DNA of 64,000 nucleotides from Oceanobacillus sojae (GTDB lineage: Bacteria; Bacillota; Bacilli; Bacillales; Amphibacillaceae): positions 186,001 to 250,000 of the forward strand of contig NZ_BJYM01000001.1 of the NCBI RefSeq assembly GCF_007991515.1, read 5' to 3'. The position numbers and the translations under genes are program-made. This document shows positions 20,639 through 31,241 of this stretch, piece by piece. The number at the start of each line of letters is the position of its first letter. Positions within the stretch are counted from its first letter, which is position 1. The notes beneath the pieces were generated by a model. It had not been told where the DNA came from. It saw only the letters and a program-made list of their open reading frames with translations, and made no database searches.

Positions 20639-20856
20639 GAACTCAATTAGTAAAATTAATAATTTTGAACATCCTCTTTAAAGAAATGTATATTTTTTAA
20701 CTCCTCTGGAAAGAATAGAGATTACTATAATCTTTCTAGCACGTTAGGAAAGTATAATTTTTTAACGTGTGAAATATAAGAAAACTGCCTATTCACTAAA
20801 ATAAAAGTGTGTGCAGATTTTTCTAAGTATTTTCTTAATAATGAGGAGTGAATGAC

Positions 20857-21528
20857 ATGGTAAAGGTAAGGCAAGACGCTTGGTCTCATGAAGATGATCT
20901 ATTACTGGCAGAAACTGTCTTGAGACATATTCGTGAGGGAAGCACACAGTTAAATGCTTTTGAAGAAGTAGGAGATCATTTAAATCGTACTTCAGCCGCT
21001 TGCGGTTTCAGATGGAATGCTGAAGTGCGTAATAAATATGAAAACGCAATTGATTTGGCTAAAAGACAACGAAAAGAGAGAAAAAGAGCTTTAAATAAAA
21101 CCGTACAAGCTCTTCCAAAACCGGTTCAAATCGATACTTCGGAGACTGTTCCTTCTCGCGAAACAATAGATCAGCCGACAGTACAAACAAACCCTGAACC
21201 TGCTGCAGCATTTAATCTGGACACAGTAATTAAGTATTTAAAATCGCTAAAGCAAGAATTATATACTTCCAATCAATCAAAGTCCTCTATGCAGTCGTTA
21301 GAGAACGAGAATAAATCCTTGCATACAAAGGTAGAAGAATTACAAAAGAATTTAGCGGATACAGAACAGCAGCTGCAGGCAATGAAAGAAGATTACCAAA
21401 CATTTATTCAAATTATGGATCGGGCCCGCAAGATGACAGTTTTTGAGGATACGAATCTTATCAGCTCTCCATCATTCCGTATGGATAAGAACGGGAACCT
21501 GGAGCAGCTGGCACAAGGCTCAAATTAG
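20857..21528 (+). CDS. RsfA-family (Myb/SANT-like) sporulation transcription factor
   Basis: A DNA-binding protein of 223 residues. The N-terminal 60 or so residues (VRQDAWSHEDDLLLAETVLRHI ... RTSAACGFRWNAEVR) form the SANT/Myb-like domain typical of RsfA and YlbO/GerR, which tune forespore or mother-cell genes in Bacillus. A basic stretch (KRQRKERKRA), a Pro/Thr-rich linker and a C-terminal coiled coil (SLENENKSLHTKVEELQKNL) follow. GAGGAG suits the ATG at 20857; an in-frame GTG at 20848 overlaps that site. Which paralogue this is cannot be told from the window. Confidence 0.82.
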   Translation: MVKVRQDAWSHEDDLLLAETVLRHIREGSTQLNAFEEVGDHLNRTSAACGFRWNAEVRNKYENAIDLAKRQRKERKRALNKTVQALPKPVQIDTSETVPSRETIDQPTVQTNPEPAAAFNLDTVIKYLKSLKQELYTSNQSKSSMQSLENENKSLHTKVEELQKNLADTEQQLQAMKEDYQTFIQIMDRARKMTVFEDTNLISSPSFRMDKNGNLEQLAQGSN

Positions 21529-21578
21529 TTCAGAATAAAGACCATACATTATACTTATAACAGTAAGTGTATATCAAT

Positions 21579-21621
21579 TACGAAAAAATACTGCACAAAA
21601 ACTGTGCAGTATTTTTTCGTA
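21579..21621. terminator. Shared terminator for the rsfA-like gene and 6S RNA
   Basis: A 19-bp perfect inverted repeat with a 5-base loop. The core ACTGCACA/TGTGCAGT is flanked by A6 and T6 runs, so it terminates in both directions: the plus-strand regulator gene and the minus-strand 6S RNA. Confidence 0.88.
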
Positions 21622-21798
21622 ATCCCGATAGTGCCGTCCGACAATAAAGTTTTGATCCCGCTTTTGGCAGGTGGGTGTCCTGCTTTAAAGATATTATGCT
21701 TCCTTTTTTAGGCATGCATGCACTTTAAAGACGAATCGGACTCCCTAACTTATAGGTGTTCGGTCAAAATACCAATTGTTGACGTACACATCAGGATT
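21621..21798 (-). ncRNA. ssrS: 6S RNA (RNA polymerase regulator, 6S-1/BsrA type)
   Basis: 6S RNA mimics an open promoter and sequesters sigma-A RNA polymerase in stationary phase. The minus strand contains GTATTTTGACCGAACACC; its complement at 21758-21770 reads GTTCGGTCAAAAT, nearly identical to the start of the product RNA made from B. subtilis 6S-1. The two ends form a 10-bp closing stem (AATCCTGATG with TATCGGGATT), with inner pairs GTCCGA/TCGGAC and hairpins around GCAGG/CCTGC. At about 178 bases the size fits. A promoter lies upstream and a strong terminator directly downstream. The spot near rarA and aspS also fits. Confidence 0.82.
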
Positions 21799-21812
21799 GT
21801 TATGATTTATTT

Positions 21813-21840
21813 TTATTATCGTAGCATAAATTTATTCAAA
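21813..21840 (-). promoter_or_regulatory. Probable sigma-A promoter of 6S RNA
   Basis: On the minus strand TTTGAA and TAATAA are 16 bases apart, placing the RNA start about 7 to 10 bases before the 6S closing stem. It lies between the gdhA stop codon and the RNA. Confidence 0.55.
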
Positions 21841-21868
21841 GTACAAATAATATATTCCAATCTGCTGA

Positions 21869-23251
<1,383 letters not shown>

Positions 23252-23366
23252 TCATCTCCTTTAATTTTTTCAACCGATTCCTCAACCAGAAGGTTTTTTT
23301 ATTTTATATGAAAAAGCAAATAAACACAAGACTATTGAGCTTTTGTTTGCTTTTATTTCACAAATG

Positions 23367-23398
23367 ATATGCACGATATGCAGAGATATCGTGCATAT
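23367..23398. repeat. Perfect 13-bp inverted repeat upstream of gdhA
   Basis: ATATGCACGATAT and ATATCGTGCATAT flank a 6-base centre GCAGAG. No T-run follows, so it is not an obvious terminator. It lies about 115 bases upstream of the gdhA start and could be an operator or the remains of a mobile repeat. Confidence 0.55.
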
Positions 23399-23440
23399 TC
23401 TCTATTAAAGAATAAAAAAGTATAAAAAATGCTGAAGATA

Positions 23441-23570
23441 ACCGCTCCAGAAATACACTACGCTTTCCTTGGGCCCCGAGCTCATCTCCTCGAAAAAAAG
23501 AAGAGCACTTTTTTTCTGAGGGGTCTTCCCACTGCGCATTCCCACAGGAGTCTCCGTGTATTTCTTCCGC
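23441..23570 (-). repeat. Bacillaceae intergenic repeat, copy 1
   Basis: On the minus strand it reads CGGAAGAAATACACGGAGAC ... CTCCTGTGGGAA ... GAAGACCCC ... CGAGGAG ... GGAAAGCG ... GTGTATTTCTGGAGCGG. These blocks and their order are those of the small repeat scattered in Bacillaceae genomes. Its ends form an inverted repeat, GAAATACAC/GTGTATTTC. The open frame across it is fortuitous. Confidence 0.75.
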
Positions 23571-23630
23571 TAGAATTAGATTAATCTCTTTGCAAGATAA
23601 CAAAAGAAACATATTTCTTCATAGATGGGA

Positions 23631-23777
23631 GCGGAAGGAAGCCGACTCCTACGGGACAAGCAACAGGTGAAGACCCCCGCAGGAAGTGGTTTTCTTCCGA
23701 GGAGGCTGAAGCGTTGCCCGTGGAAAGCGGCTTTCTGAGACTGCGATTACTCGTCCCATCAAAACCGCTGGAGCGGA
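23631..23777 (+). repeat. Bacillaceae intergenic repeat, copy 2, inverted to copy 1
   Basis: The plus strand reads GCGGAAGGAAGCCGACTCCT ... GAAGACCCCCGCAGGAAG ... CGAGGAGGCTGAAGCG ... GGAAAGCGG ... CTGGAGCGG, the same blocks as copy 1 in the other orientation. Near its end it carries an extra 30 bases (23740-23769) that copy 1 lacks and that recur exactly at 11308-11337. The 570-base gdhA/aspS spacer is largely made of these two copies. Confidence 0.75.
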
Positions 23778-23824
23778 CATCTCCTTGACAAGAACATCCT
23801 TCTTTTAAGAACCGAGTAATTTTC

Positions 23825-25603
23825 TTATTTTTTATTATCGTTTCTTTTTGCTAATGCAATTGACAATTCCTGCAGCTGGTCCCCGCTAACTTCGCTAGGA
23901 GCTTCTGTCATTAGGTCAGAAGCGGATGCTGTTTTAGGGAAAAGAATTGTATCACGAAGGTTAGAACGGCCCGCCAGAAGCATAATAATACGGTCTAAAC
24001 CAAGCGCAACCCCACCATGAGGCGGTGCTCCATACTCTAGCGCATCCAATAAGAATCCGAATTGCTCCCTTGCTTCTTCTTCTGTAAATCCTAATGCTTG
24101 AAACATTTGATTTTGAAGCTCAGTCTGGTGGATACGGATAGATCCGCCGCCAAGCTCATAGCCGTTTAAAACTAAATCATATGCATTTGCACGGACATTC
24201 ATCGGATCTGTTAACAGTTTTTCCTTATCCGCTTCAATTGGTGATGTAAATGGATGATGCGCTGCGAAATAACGGCCTAATTCCTCATCGTATTCAAATA
24301 GTGGCCAATCTGTTACCCATAAGAAATTAAACACTTCTTCATCAATCAACCCTAAATCTTTCCCCAGCTTCAAACGCAGGGCTCCTAAACTATCGTAGAC
24401 AACAGTTGACTTGTCAGCCACAAATAACAGTAAGTCCCCGCTGTTTGCCTTTGCCTTATCCATGATAGCTGCTTTTTCCTCATCAGATAAAAACTTGCTG
24501 ATCGGACCTTTTACTTCTTCTTCCTCTACTTTTAACCAGGCTAAGCCTTTTGCACCATATACATTTACAAACTCTGTTAACTTATCAATATCTTTTCTGG
24601 AATAGCTGCCGGCTGCAGCTTCCACATTTAATAATGCTACTTTTCCGCCGTTCTCTACCGCCTGCTTAAATACCTTGAATCCAGAAGCAGCCACAATATC
24701 TGATACATGAATTAATTCTAATCCAAAGCGGGTATCCGGTTTATCAGAACCAAAGCGGTTCATTGCTTCATCATAAGGCATTCTTTGTAAAGGTAAGGTG
24801 ATATCAATACCTTTTACCTCTTTAACAACCTCTTTCATCATTTCTTCTGTCATTGTCATAATTTCATCACTTGTTAGAAAAGATGTTTCAATATCAACCT
24901 GTGTAAATTCCGGCTGACGGTCTGCACGCAGATCTTCATCCCGGAAACAACGGGCAATTTGATAATAACGTTCAAATCCGCTCATCATAATTAATTGTTT
25001 AAATAACTGCGGAGATTGTGGTAAAGCATAAAATTCACCCGGATGAACACGGCTTGGCACAAGATAATCCCGCGCTCCTTCTGGTGTGCTCTTCGTTAAA
25101 ATAGGTGTTTCCATTTCTAAAAATTCATTTCGATTTAAATAATTGCGGATGCTCTGCGTGGTTTGATGCCGCAATTTAAATGTTTCCTGCAAGCCTGGAC
25201 GACGTAAATCTAAATAACGATATTTCAAACGGATATCCTCTGAAATATTTACATCATCCTGAATCATGAATGGCGGGTTTTTTGCTTTATTCAAAACTTT
25301 AATCGAGCTGGCCAGTACTTCCAATGTACCAGTTGGAATGGAAGGATTAATGGTTGCTTCATCACGTAAAACAAGCTTGCCAACTACATCAATCACATAT
25401 TCAGAACGGATACTTTCCGCTGTTTCGAGTGCTTCCTGTGAATAATCCGGGTTAAATACAATTTGCATAATTCCAGACTTATCACGTAAATCAATAAAAA
25501 TAAGTCCGCCAAGATCCCGGCGTTTTTGAACCCAGCCTTTTAGTCTGACTTCCTTTTCAATTTCATTTTCAGTTAAGTGCCCAGATAAAACACGCTCTGT
25601 CAT
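23825..25603 (-). CDS. aspS: Aspartyl-tRNA synthetase
   Basis: Class IIb synthetase of 592 residues, normal for bacterial AspRS. The anticodon-binding OB fold is N-terminal ([23 protein letters not shown]). The catalytic core has [18 protein letters not shown] (motif 2) and [16 protein letters not shown] (motif 3), with the bacterial GAD insertion between. It starts 3 bases after the hisS stop codon, so the pair forms the hisS-aspS operon under the T-box leader at 27004-27255. Confidence 0.97.
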   Translation of the reverse strand: MTERVLSGHLTENEIEKEVRLKGWVQKRRDLGGLIFIDLRDKSGIMQIVFNPDYSQEALETAESIRSEYVIDVVGKLVLRDEATINPSIPTGTLEVLASSIKVLNKAKNPPFMIQDDVNISEDIRLKYRYLDLRRPGLQETFKLRHQTTQSIRNYLNRNEFLEMETPILTKSTPEGARDYLVPSRVHPGEFYALPQSPQLFKQLIMMSGFERYYQIARCFRDEDLRADRQPEFTQVDIETSFLTSDEIMTMTEEMMKEVVKEVKGIDITLPLQRMPYDEAMNRFGSDKPDTRFGLELIHVSDIVAASGFKVFKQAVENGGKVALLNVEAAAGSYSRKDIDKLTEFVNVYGAKGLAWLKVEEEEVKGPISKFLSDEEKAAIMDKAKANSGDLLLFVADKSTVVYDSLGALRLKLGKDLGLIDEEVFNFLWVTDWPLFEYDEELGRYFAAHHPFTSPIEADKEKLLTDPMNVRANAYDLVLNGYELGGGSIRIHQTELQNQMFQALGFTEEEAREQFGFLLDALEYGAPPHGGVALGLDRIIMLLAGRSNLRDTILFPKTASASDLMTEAPSEVSGDQLQELSIALAKRNDNKK

Positions 25604-25606
25604 TTT

Positions 25607-26890
25607 TTAACTCTCCTCCAATAACAACTCTTTAATTTCAGAAACAATATGATCAACTGAGACCTCTTTTTGATCTCCAGTTCCCATTTTTTTAATGGTC
25701 ACCAATTGTTTATCAAGTTCATCATCACCTAAAAAGATAACAAATTTTGCCTTTAAACGATCTGCTGCTTTAAGCTGACCCTTCATTTTGCGGTGCTGGT
25801 AATCTGTATCTGTCTGAATACCAGCTGAACGTAACTGATGCACAAGTTTTACAGTCTCTGTTCGTACTTTTTCAGAACCAAAGCCTGCCACAAAACAGTC
25901 TAGTTTAGTATCAACAGGTATATCAATATTTTCTACCTGAAGAGCCATTAATAAGCGTTCCAGCCCCATTCCAAAACCAATTCCCGGTGTATCCGGACCG
26001 CCGAATTCAGTAATCAAACCATCATACCTGCCGCCGCCGGCTAATGTCGTAATGGCACCGAAGCCGTCTGCTTCACTCATAATTTCAAATGCTGTATGGT
26101 TATAGTAATCTAAACCCCGGACTAGATTAGGATCCACAGTATAAGAAATTTCCATCGCATCTAAATATGCTTTTACCTGTTCAAAATAAGCTTGTGACTT
26201 TTCATTCAGATAATCTAAGATGGATGGTGCTGTTTTCATTGCAGGGTGATCTCGATCCTTTTTACAATCCAGCACACGTAACGGATTTTTATCCAATCGT
26301 GATTGGCAATCCGAGCAAAGCTCCTCACGGTATGGATCAAAATGTGCTACTAGTGCATCACGATGTGCTTTTCGGCTTTCCTTATCACCTAATGAGTTGA
26401 TCACCAGCTTCAAAGATTTCAATCCTAACCTGCGGTAAATTTGCATGGCAAGATCAATTACTTCTGCGTCAATTGCTGGGTCCTCACTTCCCATTGCTTC
26501 CACACCGAATTGATTTAATTGGCGCATTCTTCCTTTTTGGGGACGCTCATACCGGAACATTGAGCCAAAGTAATATAGTTTTTCCGGTAAATTTGGGCTC
26601 CCGTATAATTTATTTTCAACAAATGCACGGGCTACAGCAGCAGTTCCTTCTGGACGAAGTGTTAGGCTTCTGCCTCCCCGATCCTCAAAAGTATACATTT
26701 CCTTCTGTACAATATCTGTTGAATCCCCGACACCACGCTGAAATACTTCTGTGTGTTCGAAGATTGGTGTGCGTATTTCATGATAGTAATATGCATCACA
26801 AATTTCTTTAATTTGCTTTTCTACATACTGCCATTTTGCCGTATTTTCCGGCAAAATATCCATTGTTCCTCTCGGAGCTTTCATAGACAT
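25607..26890 (-). CDS. hisS: Histidyl-tRNA synthetase
   Basis: Class IIa synthetase of 427 residues. It contains [10 protein letters not shown] at the start, motif 2 [18 protein letters not shown], the histidine-specific [15 protein letters not shown] and motif 3 [12 protein letters not shown], then an anticodon-binding domain. The start at 26890 has GAAGGAGG 7 bases upstream; a longer frame to 26917 has no site. It is the first gene of the hisS-aspS operon and is preceded by a T-box leader with an Asp specifier. Confidence 0.96.
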   Translation of the reverse strand: MSMKAPRGTMDILPENTAKWQYVEKQIKEICDAYYYHEIRTPIFEHTEVFQRGVGDSTDIVQKEMYTFEDRGGRSLTLRPEGTAAVARAFVENKLYGSPNLPEKLYYFGSMFRYERPQKGRMRQLNQFGVEAMGSEDPAIDAEVIDLAMQIYRRLGLKSLKLVINSLGDKESRKAHRDALVAHFDPYREELCSDCQSRLDKNPLRVLDCKKDRDHPAMKTAPSILDYLNEKSQAYFEQVKAYLDAMEISYTVDPNLVRGLDYYNHTAFEIMSEADGFGAITTLAGGGRYDGLITEFGGPDTPGIGFGMGLERLLMALQVENIDIPVDTKLDCFVAGFGSEKVRTETVKLVHQLRSAGIQTDTDYQHRKMKGQLKAADRLKAKFVIFLGDDELDKQLVTIKKMGTGDQKEVSVDHIVSEIKELLLEES

Positions 26891-27003
26891 TTTATTTCCT
26901 CCTTCACTAATATACAAAATAACTGATGTAATTCATTTTCTGGTCAGCAGAAAATAATAACAGATAACTTTTAAAGCGGACGCTGCAAGTTCTTTAACAA
27001 TAC

Positions 27004-27255
27004 AAAAATCCCGTCCCTTATTTTAAAAATAAGGGACGGGATTTTTCCCGCGTTGCCACCCTAGTTGATATCCAAAGATACCCACCTTTATCAGTTAACG
27101 CCTGCAACACGTTTATATCTACTCAATCTTTTTCGATATAAATCCTCCAGAATGTCTTTCATATAAGCCGGATAGATAGCTGCTCTCAGCCAATGACAGC
27201 TACTCTCTTACTACCTGTTCCTATATTACTTTTTCTTTCAACGGTTTCATTCATT
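27004..27255 (-). promoter_or_regulatory. T-box leader of hisS-aspS (Asp specifier GAC)
   Basis: The minus strand carries AGGGTGGCAACGCGGG (complement of 27047-27062), followed by a 17-bp terminator (AAAAATCCCGTCCCTTA and complement, 27004-27046). Stem I shows AAGTA, GAGAGT, GGCTGAGAGCAGC and the specifier region ATGAAAGACATTCTGGAGG. GAC at 27156-27154 is in the position that holds GCU in the alaS leader, pointing to tRNA-Asp. A His codon, CAU, overlaps it by one base. Both genes of the operon would be induced by uncharged tRNA. Confidence 0.92.
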
Positions 27256-27372
27256 TAATTTTAAGAAACTTCTACCTAATACCGCCCATGTCCCGGGGCT
27301 GGTCTTACCCGTCCCGCGGAAAACATTCGTAGGCAAACTTAGAAGCTGCCACCTCTTATAGAAGTGGAATGA
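27256..27372 (-). ncRNA. Candidate structured RNA 5' of the hisS T-box
   Basis: This GC-rich stretch lies between a good promoter and the T-box. On the minus strand CCACTTC-TATAA-GAGGTGG forms a 7-bp hairpin. Next, CTTCT and GCCTA on one side pair with the contiguous TAGGTAGAAG on the other, enclosing CCGC/GCGG and GGG/CCC stems around GGGACGGGTAAGACCAGCCC. I do not recognise the family; it is not part of a normal T-box. It could be a separate small RNA, an additional leader domain, or an old repeat. Confidence 0.45.
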
Positions 27373-27377
27373 TTATA

Positions 27378-27406
27378 ATAATAAGGTTAGTTTCGTTCAT
27401 TGTCAA
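27378..27406 (-). promoter_or_regulatory. Sigma-A promoter of the hisS leader
   Basis: TTGACA and TATTAT lie 17 bases apart on the minus strand, giving a start near 27371, just before the first hairpin of the structured RNA. The -35 box overlaps the stop codon of the small upstream gene. Confidence 0.75.
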
Positions 27407-27576
27407 GAACGACTTAAGCTTTTTTTCAATTGCTTCACTTCCTGTATAGAAATTCCAAGCTCTGTTGCTATTTCTAAATAGGTTGAAGACTTTTCCATTT
27501 GTAGAAAATGATGAAAATCAACCATCATTATTTCAGAGTAATTATTAGCGCTGTGCTGCTTTATCTCTCGATGCAT
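27403..27576 (-). CDS. Small HTH-like protein of 57 residues
   Basis: A short frame begins MHREIKQHSANNYSEIMMVD and ends in a helix-turn-helix-like segment, ATELGISIQEVKQLKK, resembling region 4-type or small regulator HTHs. AAAGGAG precedes the ATG by 10 bases. It lies between dtd and hisS, where B. subtilis has yrvJ and small genes; yrvJ itself is absent. The function is unknown. The frame, ribosome site and plausible composition support a real gene, but similarity to a named family was not established. Confidence 0.65.
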   Translation of the reverse strand: MHREIKQHSANNYSEIMMVDFHHFLQMEKSSTYLEIATELGISIQEVKQLKKSLSRS

Positions 27577-27662
27577 AACTTAAATGCTCCTTTAAGAGTA
27601 CTTTTAAAATCTATTTAAGATAGCATCTCCATAAAACCCTAACCTTATTCTTATACCTTCCC

Positions 27663-28109
27663 TTATCTGTCTTTACTATCAATAATTAATGTGACAGGAC
27701 CATCATTTACCAGACCGACATCCATCATGGCACCGAACTCTCCGGTCTCTGTCACTATTCCTTCTGTGCGTAACGCTTTATTAAATGCATCATACAAAGC
27801 TTCTGCTTCATCAGGCTTAGCTGCTTTAATAAAGCTTGGACGTCTACCCTTTTTAGTATCTCCGTACAAAGTAAATTGAGATACAGATAAAATGCTTCCG
27901 TCTACATCTTTAATAGAAAGATTCATTTTTTTGTTTTCATCTTCAAAAATCCGCAGGTGAACAATTTTATTGACAAGATAATTTAAATCCTCATCAGAGT
28001 CCTCATGTGTAACGCCAACAAGTAAAAGAAATCCTTTTTTTATTTCACTGATTTTTTCTCCCCGGACGGTTACAGAAGCTTCCTTCACCCGCTGTAATAC
28101 TACCTTCAT
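27663..28109 (-). CDS. dtd: D-aminoacyl-tRNA deacylase
   Basis: Hydrolyses D-aminoacyl-tRNA (and glycyl-tRNA-Ala) to protect translation. The protein has 148 residues with the two cross-subunit signature motifs, SQFTLYGD and NDGPVTL, and begins [13 protein letters not shown] as in other Dtd proteins. It lies 14 bases after rel in the same direction, the widespread rel-dtd pairing of Firmicutes. Confidence 0.95.
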   Translation of the reverse strand: MKVVLQRVKEASVTVRGEKISEIKKGFLLLVGVTHEDSDEDLNYLVNKIVHLRIFEDENKKMNLSIKDVDGSILSVSQFTLYGDTKKGRRPSFIKAAKPDEAEALYDAFNKALRTEGIVTETGEFGAMMDVGLVNDGPVTLIIDSKDR

Positions 28110-28123
28110 AAAACAAACGCTCC

Positions 28124-30319
28124 TTATTGCACCGTTCTGGTAACGGTGTATACTTCCCGAATCTGCTTTATTCGATCTACAACTTTACGCAAGTGATTGG
28201 TATTATGAATTAAAATCGTCAATTGAATAATAGCCATTTTATTTCGGTCAGATCGACCATTAACATGCGTAATATTCGTTTTTGTTTCGTTAACAGCCTG
28301 CAATACCTCATTAAGCAGGCCGCGGCGATCATAGCCTGTAATTTCCAAATCAACATGATACTGCTTTTTCTCTGCATACTGATTTTTCCATTTCACATCT
28401 ATATAGCGCTGCTTTGCTTCCTCTGTCTGTACATTCGGACAATCAGCACGGTGGACAGATACTCCTCTGCCTTTGGTAATATAACCTAGAATTTCATCCC
28501 CAGGCACCGGGTTACAGCATTTTGCTATACGGACAAGTAAATTATTTACACCCGCCACTTCAATACCCGAATCTTTCTTGGAGGACGGTCTTGCTTTATC
28601 TGTTTTTACTTCTTCTATTTTCTTTTCTAAATCTTGATCGGCTTCTCTTGATTGGCGGATTTTCTCCGTTAATCTGGTAGCTATAAGAGCTGCCGTAATC
28701 CCTTGATAACCCACAGCAGCATACATATCATCTTCACTTGTAAAATTAAACTTATCAAATACACGCTGCAAATTATCTGCAGTTAATGCTTCTTTAGGAT
28801 CGATGTCGAAAGTACGAATTTCTCTTTCAACAGCTTCCTTCCCTTTGACAATATTTTCATCGCGCTGCTGCTTTTTGAAAAATTGTTTTATTTTGCTCTT
28901 TGCCTGCGAGGTCTGCACCATTTTCAGCCAATCCTGGGACGGCCCATAGGAATGCTTTGATGTCATCACATCGACAATGTCTCCGTTCTGCAATTCATAG
29001 TCTAATGGCTCCATCTTGCCATTAATTTTTGCTCCAATGGTCTTATTGCCAATTTCCGTATGAATCTTGTAAGCAAAATCAATTGGAATAGAACCTGCCG
29101 GCAGCTCAATGACCTCACCTTTTGGTGTGAAAACATAGACCATATCAGAAAACAAATCAATCTTCAATGACTCCATAAATTCTTCCGCATCATGTGTTTC
29201 ACTTTGCCATTCCAAAATTTCCCGGAACCATGACAATTTTTCTTCAAAGGAGCTTTTTCCTTTTGCCTGCTTTCCTTCTTTATATGCCCAGTGTGCAGCA
29301 ATTCCGTATTCTGCAATGTCATGCATTTCCTTCGTACGAATCTGTACCTCTAACGGATCACCCTTCGGACCGATGACTGTTGTATGCAGAGATTGATATA
29401 AATTTTGTTTCGGCATAGCGATATAATCCTTAAACCTTCCTGGCATCGGTTTCCAATTCGTATGAATAATACCTAAAACAGCATAACAGTCTTTAATATT
29501 ATCAACTAAAATCCGGACTGCAAGAAGGTCATATATCTCATTAAATTGCTTTTTCTGATTGACCATTTTTTGATAGATGCTATACAAATGCTTTGGCCGG
29601 CCGGACATCTCTGCTTTTATATTTACAGCCTCAAATTCTTGAGAAAGATCATCAATAACTTCCTGAATGTAAGACTCTCTTTCTTCCCTTTTCTGCTTCA
29701 TCAATTGAACAATACGATAATACTGCTGCGGATTAAGATAGCGTAAAGCTGTATCCTCAAGCTCCCATTTTATCGTTGAAATTCCCAAGCGATGAGCAAG
29801 CGGAGCAAAAATTTCCAGCGTTTCATTCGAAATGCGTCGTTGTTTTTCTGGAGGCAAATGCTTTAACGTTCTCATATTATGCAATCTGTCAGCCAGTTTA
29901 ATCATAATGACACGAATATCTCTTGCCATAGCCACAAACATTTTCCGGTGGTTTTCTGCCTGCTGGGCCTCTTTTGTTTCATAGCGAATTTTACCAAGTT
30001 TCGTTACACCATCTACGAGTGCAGCTATTTCATGATTAAATTCTTCTTCAATTTGTTCAAAGGTTACATCTGTATCCTCGATAACATCATGAAGAAAGCC
30101 TGCTGAAATCGTTTCAGCGTCCATTAATAATTCAGCAAGTATCCCTGCGACCTGTACCGGATGAATAATGTAAGGTTCCCCAGACTTACGAAATTGGTCT
30201 TTATGAGCCTCTTTCGCAAATTCATAGGCGTGTTCAATTAGAGCAACATCTTCATCAGATAAGTATTCTTTTACTTTTTCTATAATATCTGTAATGTTGA
30301 CATTTTCATCTTTTGCCAT
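28124..30319 (-). CDS. relA: Bifunctional (p)ppGpp synthetase/hydrolase Rel
   Basis: Ribosome-associated alarmone enzyme of 731 residues. The N-terminal HD hydrolase domain is intact ([17 protein letters not shown]), the synthetase domain has [20 protein letters not shown] and [20 protein letters not shown], and TGS ([21 protein letters not shown]), zinc-finger ([14 protein letters not shown]) and ACT domains follow. The basic RFKD motif and complete HD site mark the bifunctional Rel type. The start at 30319 has AAAGGTG 6 bases upstream; a longer frame to 30373 has no site. Confidence 0.96.
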   Translation of the reverse strand: MAKDENVNITDIIEKVKEYLSDEDVALIEHAYEFAKEAHKDQFRKSGEPYIIHPVQVAGILAELLMDAETISAGFLHDVIEDTDVTFEQIEEEFNHEIAALVDGVTKLGKIRYETKEAQQAENHRKMFVAMARDIRVIMIKLADRLHNMRTLKHLPPEKQRRISNETLEIFAPLAHRLGISTIKWELEDTALRYLNPQQYYRIVQLMKQKREERESYIQEVIDDLSQEFEAVNIKAEMSGRPKHLYSIYQKMVNQKKQFNEIYDLLAVRILVDNIKDCYAVLGIIHTNWKPMPGRFKDYIAMPKQNLYQSLHTTVIGPKGDPLEVQIRTKEMHDIAEYGIAAHWAYKEGKQAKGKSSFEEKLSWFREILEWQSETHDAEEFMESLKIDLFSDMVYVFTPKGEVIELPAGSIPIDFAYKIHTEIGNKTIGAKINGKMEPLDYELQNGDIVDVMTSKHSYGPSQDWLKMVQTSQAKSKIKQFFKKQQRDENIVKGKEAVEREIRTFDIDPKEALTADNLQRVFDKFNFTSEDDMYAAVGYQGITAALIATRLTEKIRQSREADQDLEKKIEEVKTDKARPSSKKDSGIEVAGVNNLLVRIAKCCNPVPGDEILGYITKGRGVSVHRADCPNVQTEEAKQRYIDVKWKNQYAEKKQYHVDLEITGYDRRGLLNEVLQAVNETKTNITHVNGRSDRNKMAIIQLTILIHNTNHLRKVVDRIKQIREVYTVTRTVQ

Positions 30320-30681
30320 GTTATCACCTTTATTTACCTTCAATATTGAATAAATTATTTCGTAAAAAATCATATTTGTATTTATTAAAACAAATCTGTT
30401 ACTTCTCTTATATCAGAAACTTAAATTTTCAAATGGTTCGAAACAGCTTTTACCGGACGGGGAATGCTCGTTCCATCGAAAAGCCCCGTTAAAAATTTAC
30501 CCTTCCTGATGTAAAAATAAAAATAGCAACAAGTGTTTAAAAGCTTGAAGCCATTTCTTTCATTAAAAACTCTTAAATTTCGCAGATTTAAAAACATTAT
30601 TCGATAATAATTACTATTATAAGACTTTTTTTATATTTCTGTCCAACTAAAACCTAATATAAGCTGATAAAATAATATATA
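30320..30681. other. Non-coding spacer between apt and rel with a repeat remnant
   Basis: No gene is visible in this spacer of about 360 bases. The segment 30453-30490 is GC-richer: ACGGGG and CCCCGT form a stem, and GAATGCTCGTTCCATCGAAA at 30462-30481 resembles the module GATTACTCGTCCCATCAAAA found at 11308-11337 and 23740-23769. The rest is AT-rich and probably includes the rel promoter. Confidence 0.5.
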
Positions 30682-30721
30682 AAAAGAGTCAACACAGTTT
30701 TTATCTCTGTTTGACTCTTTT
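30682..30721 (-). terminator. Terminator after apt
   Basis: AAAAGAGTCAA pairs with TTGACTCTTTT, with CACAG/CTGT extending the stem. On the minus strand it ends in TTTTTATAT, immediately behind the apt stop codon. Confidence 0.85.
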
Positions 30722-30728
30722 CTGCCAT

Positions 30729-31241
30729 TTAATAGGTCATAATTGTAAGTACATCGTAGCCTTCCAGCTTATCCTTTCCATCCAGATAACTTAACTCCAC
30801 TAAGAAAGCACATCCTACAACAATTCCTCCAAGCTGTTCAACTAAATTAATCGTTGCTTCAATCGTACCGCCTGTCGCTAAAAGATCGTCTGTAATCAGA
30901 ACACGCTGTCCAGGTGTAATAGCATCCTTATGAATGGTTAATACATTTTTTCCATACTCCAGCCCATAATCTACTTTGATTACTTCGCGGGGCAGTTTTC
31001 CTTCTTTACGAACAGGAGCAAAACCGACCTCTAATGCATAAGAAACCGGGCAGCCAACAATAAATCCTCTTGCTTCAGGACCAACAACAACATCGATTTT
31101 TTTTTCTTTTGCATATTCTACAATCTCGTCAACAGCTGATTTATAAGCCGGCCCATTAGCCATCAATGGCGTAATATCCTTAAAACGAACCCCTTCTTTT
31201 GGCCAATCTTCTACAATCTCAATATATTCTTTATAATCCAT
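30729..31241 (-). CDS. apt: Adenine phosphoribosyltransferase
   Basis: Converts adenine and PRPP to AMP in purine salvage, partly recycling the adenine released by MtnN. The protein has 170 residues with the usual [17 protein letters not shown] start, [19 protein letters not shown] and the PRPP loop [13 protein letters not shown]. Its ATG lies inside the 3' end of recJ (11-base overlap), indicating coupled translation, as in B. subtilis. Confidence 0.96.
   Translation of the reverse strand: MDYKEYIEIVEDWPKEGVRFKDITPLMANGPAYKSAVDEIVEYAKEKKIDVVVGPEARGFIVGCPVSYALEVGFAPVRKEGKLPREVIKVDYGLEYGKNVLTIHKDAITPGQRVLITDDLLATGGTIEATINLVEQLGGIVVGCAFLVELSYLDGKDKLEGYDVLTIMTY

Noticed and set aside
21621-21798. 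A riboswitch controlling gdhA
   Set aside because: The element lies downstream of gdhA on the same strand, not in its leader, and carries its own promoter and terminator.
23358-23612. Open frame of 84 codons on the minus strand between gdhA and aspS
   Set aside because: It runs through repeat copy 1, has no ribosome site and no protein-like composition.
27256-27372. 6S RNA as identity of the structured element before hisS
   Set aside because: It is too short, lacks the open bubble with flanking long stems, and a far better 6S candidate lies at 21621-21798.
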